From: Rhodobacteraceae bacterium Alg231-30
GTDB lineage: Bacteria; Pseudomonadota; Alphaproteobacteria; Rhodobacterales; Rhodobacteraceae
Reading direction: 5' to 3'
Assembly: GCA_900143615.1 (NCBI GenBank)
Contig: FREU01000002.1
Span: 290,663 to 354,662 of the forward strand
DNA: 64,000 bases
Position numbers and translations under genes: made by a program. The notes under the pieces were generated by a model. The model did not search any database and was not told the DNA's origin. It saw nothing but the letters and a program-made list of their open reading frames with translations. Of the stretch, positions 45,326 through 53,827 are shown in pieces. Numbering within the stretch: position 1 is the first letter of the stretch; each line of letters starts with the position of its first letter.

Positions 45326-46834
45326 ATTCGCACCCTGCCCTCCTTCCCGACGCTTCGCAGCTTTATCTCTTGGTGCGAAGAAACCGATCAGATCCACACG
45401 GTCTCCGATCCGGTCTCCGTCAAACATCAAATGACAGCCGTGCACCGCGCTGTGCTGGAACGTGACGGGCCGGTATTGCAATTTGACAACTCGGTCTTGG
45501 AAAACGGCGCGACCTCAAAAATGCCGGTGCTGACCAACCTGTTTGGCACCACTGACCGTGTCGCCGCCGGTCTGGGTGTCACCATGGATCAGATCAACGA
45601 TCTGGGCGAATTCCTCGCCGCCCTGCGTGCGCCCACACCGCCCGAAGGTCTGCGCGATGCATTGTCCCGTTGGCCAATGTTGCAAGCCGCGCTCAACACA
45701 CGGCCCAAAGTGGTGTCTTCCGCCCCCGTACAGGACACCGTGATCGAAGGCGATGACATCGACCTGAATGCCATTCCGATCCAGACCCACTGGCCCGAAG
45801 ATGCAGGCCCCCTGATCACGTGGCCCGTGGTTCTGACGCGCCCTCATGGCACCGCGCCCGAGGCCGCCAATGCCTATAACGCTGGCGTCTATCGTGTGCA
45901 GCAGATCGACAAAAACCGCCTGATTATGCGCTGGCTGGAACATCGCGGCGGTGCCTCACACTTCCGCACGTGGAAACAAGCCGGTGAGAAGATGCCCGTG
46001 GCCATCGTGCTGGGCGCTGACCCTGCCATGCTGCTCTCAGCTGCACTGCCTTTGCCTGAAACTGTCTCCGAGCTGACCTTTGCAGGCGCGCTAAACCAAT
46101 CCCGCCCCCGCCTTGTGCGTGCCAAGACCATCCCGATGATGGTCCCCGCGGACGCCGAAATCATCATCGAAGGCTGGATCACACCGGGCGATGAGGCCCC
46201 CGAAGGCCCGTTTGGCGACCACACCGGATACTACAATCCCGCCGAAGACTTCCCCGTCATGGAAGTCAGCGCCATCACCCAACGCGCCAAGCCGATATAC
46301 CTGTCGACTTACACCGGCCGCCCACCGGATGAGCCCGCCATCATCGGCGAGGTCTTCAACCAACTCGCCCTGCCCCAGTTCAAAGCCCAGCTGCCCGAAA
46401 TCCAGGACCTCTGGCTGCCACCCGCCGCCTGTTCTTATCGTATGGCGGTGATCAGCATCGACAAACGCTACCCCGGTCAGGCGCGCCGTGTCATGATGGG
46501 GCTCTGGGGGATGCTGCCGCAATTCAGCTATACCAAGATGATCATTGTCGTGGACAAAGACATCGACCCGCGTAACTGGGATGATATATCTTGGGCCTTG
46601 GCCACCCGCATGGATCCAGGTCGCGACACGATGCTTATGGAGAATACGCCGATGGATTACCTCGACTTTGCCTCTCCCGAACCCGGTCTGGCGGGCAAAA
46701 TCGGCATCGATGCAACCACAAAACTGGGCGCGGAAACCACCCGAGAATGGGGCACGGTGATGAAAACCGCCCCCGATGATCAGGCCTTCGCCATGGACAT
46801 GCTGTCCAAAATCATGCCGGACGCACCAAAATGA
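45326..46834 (+). CDS. ubiD: 4-hydroxy-3-polyprenylbenzoate decarboxylase UbiD (ATT start)
   Basis: A UbiD family prenyl-FMN decarboxylase, 502 residues if read from ATT 45326. The first ATG (45431) would drop 35 residues whose translation (T-L-P-S-F-P-T-L-R-S-F, then W-C-E-E-T-D-Q-I) is the normal UbiD N-terminus. GGAG lies seven bases before the ATT, so ATT initiation (as in infC) is the best explanation; CTG 45335 is an alternative. Conserved motifs further on are I-P-I-Q-T-H-W-P-E-D-A, M-R-W-L-E-H-R-G-G-A and A-P-E-G-P-F-G-D-H-T-G-Y-Y. It overlaps ubiX by four bases. Confidence 0.9.
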   Translation: MRTLPSFPTLRSFISWCEETDQIHTVSDPVSVKHQMTAVHRAVLERDGPVLQFDNSVLENGATSKMPVLTNLFGTTDRVAAGLGVTMDQINDLGEFLAALRAPTPPEGLRDALSRWPMLQAALNTRPKVVSSAPVQDTVIEGDDIDLNAIPIQTHWPEDAGPLITWPVVLTRPHGTAPEAANAYNAGVYRVQQIDKNRLIMRWLEHRGGASHFRTWKQAGEKMPVAIVLGADPAMLLSAALPLPETVSELTFAGALNQSRPRLVRAKTIPMMVPADAEIIIEGWITPGDEAPEGPFGDHTGYYNPAEDFPVMEVSAITQRAKPIYLSTYTGRPPDEPAIIGEVFNQLALPQFKAQLPEIQDLWLPPAACSYRMAVISIDKRYPGQARRVMMGLWGMLPQFSYTKMIIVVDKDIDPRNWDDISWALATRMDPGRDTMLMENTPMDYLDFASPEPGLAGKIGIDATTKLGAETTREWGTVMKTAPDDQAFAMDMLSKIMPDAPK

Positions 46835-47418
46835 GCGCGCCGCGGGTGATCCTTGGTGTCTCCGGTGCCTCTGGTGCCGCGCTTGCGCTGGCCACAGCCC
46901 AAGGTCTGCGCCGCGCAGGGGCCGAGATCGACCTTGTGGTCAGCCGCGCCGCCAAACGCACGCTGCTAGAAGAATGTGGTGAGGGTGCGCTGGAAGACTT
47001 GCGCGCTCAGGCCCATCGCGTACATGGCGTTGACGACATCGGTGCCTCCATCGCTTCAGGCTCGGTTCCTGTCACAGGCATGATCATGGCACCCTGTTCG
47101 ATGCGCTCACTGGCCGCTGTCGCGATGGGACTGGACGACTCTCTGCTCATTCGCGCCGCCAGCGTGCAACTCAAGGAACGCCGCCGCCTGATCCTGATGA
47201 CCCGCGAAGCGCCGCTGACGCTGACCCACCTGCGCAACATGACCACGGCCACCGAATTGGGCGCAATCATCCTGCCGCCCGTGCCTGCGTTTTATCTCAA
47301 GCCAAAATCTGTTTCAGACATTGTCGATCAGATCGCCGCGCGCGCGGTCGACCTATTGCAGCTCGCCCCACCTTTGGCGCAGCCATGGCAGGACACTTTA
47401 GGCGGTGACCAAGGCTAA
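46831..47418 (+). CDS. ubiX: flavin prenyltransferase UbiX
   Basis: A 195-residue flavoprotein that makes the prenylated FMN cofactor needed by UbiD. Motifs: G-V-S-G-A-S-G-A-A-L-A near the N-terminus, A-P-C-S-M-R-S-L-A-A-V (FMN/prenyl site) and the R-E-A-P-L-T-L-T-H-L stretch. The ATGA overlap with ubiD indicates coupled translation. It converges on the PaaX gene with four bases of overlap. Confidence 0.95.
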   Translation: MSAPRVILGVSGASGAALALATAQGLRRAGAEIDLVVSRAAKRTLLEECGEGALEDLRAQAHRVHGVDDIGASIASGSVPVTGMIMAPCSMRSLAAVAMGLDDSLLIRAASVQLKERRRLILMTREAPLTLTHLRNMTTATELGAIILPPVPAFYLKPKSVSDIVDQIAARAVDLLQLAPPLAQPWQDTLGGDQG

Positions 47419-48194
47419 AGGCTTTCCAGCTCTTTGATGCTCGGACGCGGAAGATGCTTAAGTGCCTGTAACACCACAGCGCGCGCACGCGCACCGGACC
47501 AATCCGGCGGCAACAAGCGATCCGCCAATATCCCATGACGCAGCCGCATCCGTCGCCATTGGTGCAAAATCACCAACCGCAATGCCGCCGACTCAAAACT
47601 GTCCCGAGGTGGCTCACACAGCAATAATCTCTCGACCTGCGTCTTCAGCTCTACAAACTGCGCCGTCAAATCCGGTGGCACCAACGTATCTTTGACCCAT
47701 TCCGGTAGCGAGACCGGATCAAATTCCGTCACCAAAAACTGCTTGGGCAGTTTGAGATCACCCGCCACCAATCCATAGCGCGAGCTTAAAATAACAACTT
47801 CATCCGGCATCTGCTCGGCAAACTCAGCCGCCGTCATTTGGGGCGGCCCCAACACCAACCGCGACGGCATGTGATGCGGCACCTGAGCGCCATAAATCAC
47901 CGACCGCACTTTCTGGGTTTCGCGCCACCCCAACGGGGTCAACCGATGACTTGATGTGCGCCCCACCTTGATGGTTTCAATCCACCCGTCACGCCGCAGT
48001 CGATGGCAAGCCACACGAAGAGCCTGATTGTTGATCCCCATTGGCGCGACCAACGCATCCAGCACACGACCGCTGATTTTTTCCCTTGGGCTTTGCTGAA
48101 GATCGCCAAGAATGGTCACGACCACAGACCACACCTTGAGCTTGCCGATGGCAGCTATACGGCGAATGTGATCCTGAGGGTTTTCAATCTGCAT
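47415..48194 (-). CDS. PaaX family transcriptional regulator
   Basis: A 259-residue protein. The N-terminal winged helix contains N-N-Q-A-L-R-V-A-C-H-R-L-R-R-D-G-W-I, and the C-terminal part (about 170-250) fits the PaaX C-domain with L-V-I-L-H-Q-W-R-R. PaaX represses phenylacetate catabolism and is relieved by phenylacetyl-CoA, but no paa gene is in the window, so its target here is unknown. It diverges from the TauE/SafE gene at 48312, which could be regulated by it. Confidence 0.85.
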   Translation of the reverse strand: MQIENPQDHIRRIAAIGKLKVWSVVVTILGDLQQSPREKISGRVLDALVAPMGINNQALRVACHRLRRDGWIETIKVGRTSSHRLTPLGWRETQKVRSVIYGAQVPHHMPSRLVLGPPQMTAAEFAEQMPDEVVILSSRYGLVAGDLKLPKQFLVTEFDPVSLPEWVKDTLVPPDLTAQFVELKTQVERLLLCEPPRDSFESAALRLVILHQWRRMRLRHGILADRLLPPDWSGARARAVVLQALKHLPRPSIKELESL

Positions 48195-48311
48195 AACCCA
48201 AACCTAAGCACTCAAAGCTGCGCTCTCAAGGCACCTTGGGAAATTCCGCCAAAGATCCGCGCATTGCCCAGAACGCCTTGATCGAGAATACCTTTTCGCC
48301 ATAGTGGCGCA

Positions 48312-49058
48312 ATGACCGCTTTGCTCCCACCTGATATTGCCCATTCCGTTGCTCTCATCCTGCTGGCCAGCAGTTTTGCGGGTTCATTCATCACCGCCGC
48401 CTTTGGCATTGGGGGCGGTGTCGTTTTCCTTGGGGTCTGCGCCATCCTGTTGCCGCCGCTTGCAATCATTCCGGTGCATGGCGTCGTGCAGCTTGGCTCA
48501 AACAGCGTGCGCAGTTTGATGTTCATCCGCTATCTGGTCTGGTCCGCCCTTCCTGCTTTCGTCGCAGGGTCCCTGATCGGCGTCGCCATCGGCGGCAGCA
48601 TCGTCGTCGCGCTCCCGGGCTGGCTGGTGCAATCGGTCGTTGGCTTCTTTATCCTGTTTGTTGTGTTCGCCCGCCCGCCGCGTTGGCTGTCACGCTGGCC
48701 GATTATCACGGGCCTGATTTCCAGCTTTCTCACCATGTTCTTTGGTGCAACCGGACCTTTTGTCGCCGGATACATCAAGTCACTAGATCTTGACCGTCTA
48801 AGCCACACAGCCACCCACGCCGCCACAATGACCGTGCAACACGGGCTCAAGGTCGCGATGTTCGGCTTTCTCGGGTTTGCCTATGCAGATTGGGCCGCTT
48901 TTATCGTCGGCCTCATAGGTGTTGGCGCGTTTGGGACATGGGTGGGGAAACAGGTTCTGCATCGCATGAGCGATCGGGGATTTCACAAAACGCTCAACGT
49001 CATTCTCATCCTGATTGCCTTGCGATTGATCTATGGCGGGATCACCGCAGCGCTGTAA
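48312..49058 (+). CDS. TauE/SafE (TSUP) family permease
   Basis: A 248-residue protein with about eight helices and the repeats F-I-T-A-A-F-G-I-G-G-G-V in the first half and F-F-G-A-T-G-P-F in the second. Family members move sulfite, sulfoacetate or other small anions. It is divergent from the paaX-like gene across 117 bases and is not a close relative of the TSUP gene at 11852. Confidence 0.87.
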   Translation: MTALLPPDIAHSVALILLASSFAGSFITAAFGIGGGVVFLGVCAILLPPLAIIPVHGVVQLGSNSVRSLMFIRYLVWSALPAFVAGSLIGVAIGGSIVVALPGWLVQSVVGFFILFVVFARPPRWLSRWPIITGLISSFLTMFFGATGPFVAGYIKSLDLDRLSHTATHAATMTVQHGLKVAMFGFLGFAYADWAAFIVGLIGVGAFGTWVGKQVLHRMSDRGFHKTLNVILILIALRLIYGGITAAL

Positions 49059-49194
49059 TAATTGCCGCAAATCTGTCGTTAAATCCAAAAAAACCACACC
49101 GTCGCGATACCTACGCAATACCGACGTGATACAGACAGGCAAATTTGCCCCGATTGCCCTAGGCCATGAACTTGTGTAGAGAGGCGCCTTGATC

Positions 49195-50865
49195 ATGGAA
49201 GCGCGACCAATGACCCAACATAAATCAGAACTCCTCATGCCTGCGGGCAACCTGCGAAAACTCAAGATGGCAGTGCTCTATGGCGCCGATGCTGTCTACC
49301 TCGGTACGCCCGATATGAGCTTGCGCACCAAGTCTGAATTTTCCCTTGAGGATGTGATCGAAGGTGTAAAGTTCTGTCACGCCAATGGCCGCCGCGCCTA
49401 TCTGACACTGAATTTATTTAGCCATAACAAAGACATCCCAAAACTTGACGAATACATCGACACGGTGCGCCAAGTGAACCCTGACGGGCTGATCATCTCT
49501 GACCCGGGCGTCTTTCAATACGTGCGCGAACGCGCCCCCGAAATTCCATTGCATGTCTCCACGCAGGCCAACATAGCCTCTTGGCTGACCACCCAGTTCT
49601 GGGAGGCCCAAGGCGCAGATCTGGTGGTTCTGGCGCGCGAAGTGTCCTTCCCCGAGTTAGAAGAAATCCGCGAAAAATGCCCTGATATCAAGCTCGAAGC
49701 CTTCGTTCACGGCGCCATGTGCATGACATATTCAGGCCGCTGCTTGCTGTCCAACTTCATGGCCGAACGCGGCGCAAACCAAGGCAACTGCGCCAACTCG
49801 TGCCGCTGGAACTACAAGTTTCACATGCGCCTCAAAGACGGCACCGTGCAGGAGCTGATTGTAGACGAAGACAACATCCATATGTTCGAATTCCTTCTGG
49901 AAGAAGGTGTGCGTCCCGGCGAATTTCTTCCAATCCATGAGGACGAGCGCGGCAGTTATATCCTTAATTCCAAAGACTTGTGCCTGATGCCCAAACTGGA
50001 CGACTATCTGCGCATTGGCGTGGACAGCCTCAAGGTCGAAGGCCGCGGCAAGTCCGAATACTACGCCGCTGTAGTGGCCCGCGCCTATCGCATGGCGATC
50101 GATGACTACTATGCCGATCCGGAAAACTGGAACGCAGCCGACTATATGGAAGAGCTCGAAACCGTCGGCAACCGCGGCTACACCTTGGCCTTCCACAAAG
50201 GCCGCCTAACCAATCTGGCACATGGCTACGAGCAAACCGCAGCCCTTGCCCAATGGGAATACGCAGGCTTTGTTGCCGACGTGGTTGATGACGCCTTTCT
50301 TGTTGAAGTTAAAAACAAACTGGAACCCGGCGATGTTCTGGAAATCGTCTCGCCTGTAGCCCGAAACACCATTTTGCTGCGTGCCTACGACTACGAGATC
50401 GCCAAGACAGGTGAGAAGAAAGAGGTTGTGCACGGCTCAACCAAATCCGTGATTCGCCTGCCGTTTGCGCTGTTTGATCAAGAAGACATCAACGATCTGC
50501 GCACCAACTTCCCGCCGATGACCGTGATCCGCAAGGAACGCGCATTGACCGAAGAACAGTGGAAACGCCTGCAGCTCGACAAGACCGCGCTGGCGATGGA
50601 AGTCAAAGACAGCACAAACGAGACAGCCTATAAGCGCCGCCGCGATGCTCTGGTGGAGGCAATCGAAGCCGACACCAACACCAAGCGCTTCAAAACAAAT
50701 AGAAAAGGCACCGAAGGCTGCTGCGGCAAAGGCTGCAACGGCTGCATGATCTTCTGGGAAGACGACATGTACGCCCACGCCCGCGAAGTTCTGGCGAAAC
50801 GCAAACAGGGCGCCATGCTGACCAAGGCAGAGGCTGCCGAATTCAAACTGCCCGCCGCTGAATAA
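49195..50865 (+). CDS. U32 family protein, TrhP/YegQ-like tRNA hydroxylation factor
   Basis: A 556-residue U32 protein. The conserved core begins E-L-L-M-P-A-G-N-L-R-K-L-K-M-A-V-L-Y-G-A-D-A-V. Cluster cysteines are in H-G-A-M-C-M-T-Y-S-G-R-C, N-Q-G-N-C-A-N-S-C-R-W and D-L-C-L-M-P. TrhP makes 5-hydroxyuridine at the tRNA wobble position from prephenate. It is about 100 residues longer than E. coli TrhP, with a basic C-terminal extension holding C-C-G-K-G-C-N-G-C (about 508-516), a possible second metal site. I start at ATG 49195; ATG 49210 is possible. Confidence 0.85.
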   Translation: MEARPMTQHKSELLMPAGNLRKLKMAVLYGADAVYLGTPDMSLRTKSEFSLEDVIEGVKFCHANGRRAYLTLNLFSHNKDIPKLDEYIDTVRQVNPDGLIISDPGVFQYVRERAPEIPLHVSTQANIASWLTTQFWEAQGADLVVLAREVSFPELEEIREKCPDIKLEAFVHGAMCMTYSGRCLLSNFMAERGANQGNCANSCRWNYKFHMRLKDGTVQELIVDEDNIHMFEFLLEEGVRPGEFLPIHEDERGSYILNSKDLCLMPKLDDYLRIGVDSLKVEGRGKSEYYAAVVARAYRMAIDDYYADPENWNAADYMEELETVGNRGYTLAFHKGRLTNLAHGYEQTAALAQWEYAGFVADVVDDAFLVEVKNKLEPGDVLEIVSPVARNTILLRAYDYEIAKTGEKKEVVHGSTKSVIRLPFALFDQEDINDLRTNFPPMTVIRKERALTEEQWKRLQLDKTALAMEVKDSTNETAYKRRRDALVEAIEADTNTKRFKTNRKGTEGCCGKGCNGCMIFWEDDMYAHAREVLAKRKQGAMLTKAEAAEFKLPAAE

Positions 50866-50878
50866 TCAGCGTCGCAGC

Positions 50879-51355
50879 TTACGTGCGATAAAAATAGTAG
50901 CGATCCGGAGCAACACTCTCCGGGCCGCGCTCTTGCTGAAATCCAACCAACGGCTGCCCTGACACCAGCGCCCCACCAGGCACCATAACCTTGGCAATCA
51001 TCGGTGACAGACGCGCAGCTTCAGCCACATCTTTAGCCTTGTCTCCAAAACCGAAATCATAGTGGGCCATCGCAATCTGCGCGCCGCTATCTGCCAGTTT
51101 CCCCAGCATTTCTTCGGCTTCGCCCTGCAAAAAATCCGCTTCGGGAGGCACACAGGATGGATGACATTGCAACAAGCGATCGATCACCCAAATCCGGCGA
51201 TCCGGTGCAATCTCGCGGATGTGGTCATAGGTTCGCCCATTGCCCAGCCCCATATCGAGATAATCACCTTTGATATCGGCCACCAGATCATGCCCCCATT
51301 CGAGCCCCTCGGCTTGGGCCGACAGGCGACGCATCATACTGTTCAAACGGCTCAT
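50879..51355 (-). CDS. class I SAM-dependent methyltransferase
   Basis: A 158-residue small methyltransferase. The AdoMet motif reads D-M-G-L-G-N-G-R-T-Y-D-H, followed by W-V-I-D-R (acidic residue at the end of strand two). It fits the short alphaproteobacterial methyltransferase group (Methyltransf_17 type). It is the last gene of the glycan operon and overlaps the deacetylase gene by four bases, so sugar or lipid O-methylation is possible; the substrate is unproven. Confidence 0.8.
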   Translation of the reverse strand: MSRLNSMMRRLSAQAEGLEWGHDLVADIKGDYLDMGLGNGRTYDHIREIAPDRRIWVIDRLLQCHPSCVPPEADFLQGEAEEMLGKLADSGAQIAMAHYDFGFGDKAKDVAEAARLSPMIAKVMVPGGALVSGQPLVGFQQERGPESVAPDRYYFYRT

Positions 51356-52107
51356 GATTTTTCCTTTTTATCATGGCGATAGAGCGTCACCGGCCCCTCG
51401 CAAATCTCCATCAGGAATTGTCGCGAAAACTCCCAGATATCAGCATCATGCACAAGGTGATGTGTCAAATATCCCAGCGGTTCACGTGCATCCGACAACC
51501 CAAGGCGACGCTCCTGCAACACATTGACAATCTGCGCCACAAGCTGCTCAGGTGGCACCAAACTGCGTGTACCGCGCCAAAAAATCGGATCGATATGCGT
51601 GTTGATCTGCTCGACACCTTGGGTCGGAAAAACCTGCTGACGGGCGTTAAACGTCGAAATGGCGTCAAACCCCATCTCGGACAACAAAGGCAGCAAGGCC
51701 GCGTCAAACCTGTTCCAAGGCGGCACAAACATCTTGCACAACCGCCCACCAAAAACGGCCTGCATGCGCTGCAAGGCCTGTGTCAGGTCCTGCTTGGCCT
51801 CCGCACTATCACGACCTTTGCCGAACTCGGCCTTTTTATGACCGCTTGGTGCGTGATTGTCATGTGCCCAGCCATGTACAACGGGGATCATGTTTTCCGT
51901 TAATGCGTGTGTCAAATCATCCTGAACATCGCGAGGTACAATCGCCAGATGCACCGGCACACCGCTGTCAGCACTCAACTCTTCCAACATCTTCAACTCT
52001 GATGTTGGGCCCACCGCATCGTCATCCCGCCACCAAAATGGCAAAGCGAGTTTTTCGCTCCTCCAGATCGCCAGCTCGGCACGCAAAGGGGTCCACTCGA
52101 TCTTCAC
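51352..52107 (-). CDS. polysaccharide deacetylase family protein
   Basis: A 251-residue NodB-like fold. W-W-R-D-D-D-A-V-G-P near residue 25 supplies the metal/catalytic Asp pair, and V-V-H-G-W-A-H-D-N-H near 78 the metal histidines (H-x3-H type). It would remove acetyl groups from an N-acetylated sugar. There is no signal peptide, so it acts in the cytoplasm, probably on a lipid-linked precursor. ATGA overlaps join it to the neighbouring genes. Confidence 0.85.
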   Translation of the reverse strand: MKIEWTPLRAELAIWRSEKLALPFWWRDDDAVGPTSELKMLEELSADSGVPVHLAIVPRDVQDDLTHALTENMIPVVHGWAHDNHAPSGHKKAEFGKGRDSAEAKQDLTQALQRMQAVFGGRLCKMFVPPWNRFDAALLPLLSEMGFDAISTFNARQQVFPTQGVEQINTHIDPIFWRGTRSLVPPEQLVAQIVNVLQERRLGLSDAREPLGYLTHHLVHDADIWEFSRQFLMEICEGPVTLYRHDKKEKS

Positions 52108-53243
52108 TCGCGCTGCTCCAACAGGTTTTCAACAATCCGCACGCTTTGCGCGGCGCCTTGCATTTGCAACCCAGCCGGACTGCGATGCCCGCTTGCCACA
52201 ACCTGATCCACTGCCTCGGACAATGCGTCAGCCGTCGACTCGGCGGCGCTTAGAACCTCAATTCCCGACAGAGATGCCAACGCCTTTGCGCGCAGGGTCT
52301 GCTCAACTTCGCCACCGTCATCAAATGGCACCAAGACCGCAGGCAATCCAGTTTGCAGCAGGTCCAACGCAGTATTGTAGCCGCACATGCTGACCGACGC
52401 CGCAGCCCCATGTAACATCTGGCGAAAATCGGGCCGCACAGCTTCGATGGTAATGTCCAACGCCCCCGCAAGGTCACGCAGTTTTTCGATGCGATCAGCC
52501 CGATCCGCGCCTCCAACCAACAGCCGCCAATGTACGTCGCTTGTTCTGGCGGCGGCGATTGCACATTCAAACAAATCCTGCCCGACAGAGCCGCCCCCTG
52601 CACTGACCATCACTTCGCCGGCACCTTCAGCAGTGGGATGAGGGCCGGCAGGTGCCGCTGCCACAAAACCAGTATAATGCAGCATCTTTTGCAACTCTTC
52701 AGTCACCGGCCAACTGGTTTCCAATCGGGTAATGGCCTCATCAGAATGCACCAAAACACCGTCGTAGTTTTCAAGTATTATCTCTTGGGCACGCTCGGCT
52801 TTTGCAGGCTTAGAGGGGGGTGCAAGGATGTCGCGAATAGACGCCAAGATCAAAGGCCGTCGCCCTAACCCTTTGGCTGCATCCAAGAGCGCCAAAAATT
52901 CAGCGGACAGAACCCGACGCCCAAAGGGAAACAGCTCGGTGATTACCACATCTGGCGCTTCATCACGGATGGCCGCGACCATCATCTCGCGGCGGTCTTG
53001 TAAATATTCCGCGCTTGCCTCTTGTCCATCGCCATCCAAAAGGCGGGTGAAATTCACACCATCAGAGGCCAATGGCGGGGCCTGAATGAAGCCGACCAAA
53101 TCCTCATCAATCTGAGGGGCCGCGCGTCCACCTGACAGCACTATCGCCTGATGGCCCGCCGCTACAAAGGCCCGCGCCAACGTCACCGCGCGCGACAGAT
53201 GTCCGGTGCCCAGCAGATGCGTAACCGCGATGACGACCTTCAT
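52104..53243 (-). CDS. MurG-like glycosyltransferase (GT28-type)
   Basis: A 379-residue GT-B glycosyltransferase. The N-terminus has T-H-L-L-G-T-G-H-L-S-R-A, the GxGHxxR loop used by MurG-like enzymes to bind acceptor phosphate. The C-domain has V-M-V-S-A-G-G-G-S-V-G and M-C-G-Y-N-T-A-L-D-L-L, which bind the UDP-sugar. It is the third of eight genes reading from the 3' end of the operon and resembles the GT at 56130. Confidence 0.83.
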   Translation of the reverse strand: MKVVIAVTHLLGTGHLSRAVTLARAFVAAGHQAIVLSGGRAAPQIDEDLVGFIQAPPLASDGVNFTRLLDGDGQEASAEYLQDRREMMVAAIRDEAPDVVITELFPFGRRVLSAEFLALLDAAKGLGRRPLILASIRDILAPPSKPAKAERAQEIILENYDGVLVHSDEAITRLETSWPVTEELQKMLHYTGFVAAAPAGPHPTAEGAGEVMVSAGGGSVGQDLFECAIAAARTSDVHWRLLVGGADRADRIEKLRDLAGALDITIEAVRPDFRQMLHGAAASVSMCGYNTALDLLQTGLPAVLVPFDDGGEVEQTLRAKALASLSGIEVLSAAESTADALSEAVDQVVASGHRSPAGLQMQGAAQSVRIVENLLEQRE

Positions 53244-53827
53244 GGCGCGACTTTCTCAAGACGAATGATATCGGGCTCGCCAACCCGCAAACTGTCACCC
53301 TCAATCTCAACCACAAACAGCCTGTTGCGTTTGACCGCAAACGGGGCGGGTCCGTCGAAATCCCAACCATGAGCCTGCGCCAAGATCATTCGCATGATCC
53401 CGATATGGCACACCGCCACACAATCGCTCTGCAGCCCCAAGACCCATGGCTTCAGCCTCGCCCAAACCGCTGCCGGACTCTCGCCATGCGGCGGTTGATA
53501 GTCCCAGCCCCACTCTTCGATATCGCGAAAACCGCTTGCCGGATCAGCCTTTAGATCAACGCCATGCAAACCTTCCCAGTCGCCCCAGTCCATCTCGGTC
53601 AAGGCCGCCACCTGTTGCGGATCGCGCCGCGCCACAATCCGCGCCGTTTCAACAGCACGCAGCAACGGACTCGAAACCAAATCGGCTGTGTTCCAGCCTT
53701 TGGGCAACTGAAACGCCGCCAAGTCAGCCCGTGCCTGATCGTCCAAGGCGATATCCGTGCGCCCCTGAATCCGCCCAGCGCGGTTCCAGTCTGTGTGCCC
53801 ATGTCGCAGCATCGCCAAACGGATCAT
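53240..53827 (-). CDS. histidine phosphatase family protein
   Basis: A 195-residue phosphatase of the phosphoglycerate-mutase fold. L-R-H-G-H-T-D-W-N at the N-terminus gives the catalytic His in the R-H-G motif; a second His is in A-V-C-H-I-G. ATG 53827 is chosen because it overlaps the previous stop by four bases. Its place inside a glycan operon suggests a sugar-phosphate or lipid-phosphate substrate, similar in size to CobC/GpmB types. Confidence 0.87.
   Translation of the reverse strand: MIRLAMLRHGHTDWNRAGRIQGRTDIALDDQARADLAAFQLPKGWNTADLVSSPLLRAVETARIVARRDPQQVAALTEMDWGDWEGLHGVDLKADPASGFRDIEEWGWDYQPPHGESPAAVWARLKPWVLGLQSDCVAVCHIGIMRMILAQAHGWDFDGPAPFAVKRNRLFVVEIEGDSLRVGEPDIIRLEKVAP

Noticed and set aside
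45313-45433. ATG at 45313 as a ubiD start with a later frameshift
   Set aside because: It is in another frame and its translation lacks UbiD similarity; the frame from ATT 45326 gives the conserved N-terminus without needing a frameshift.
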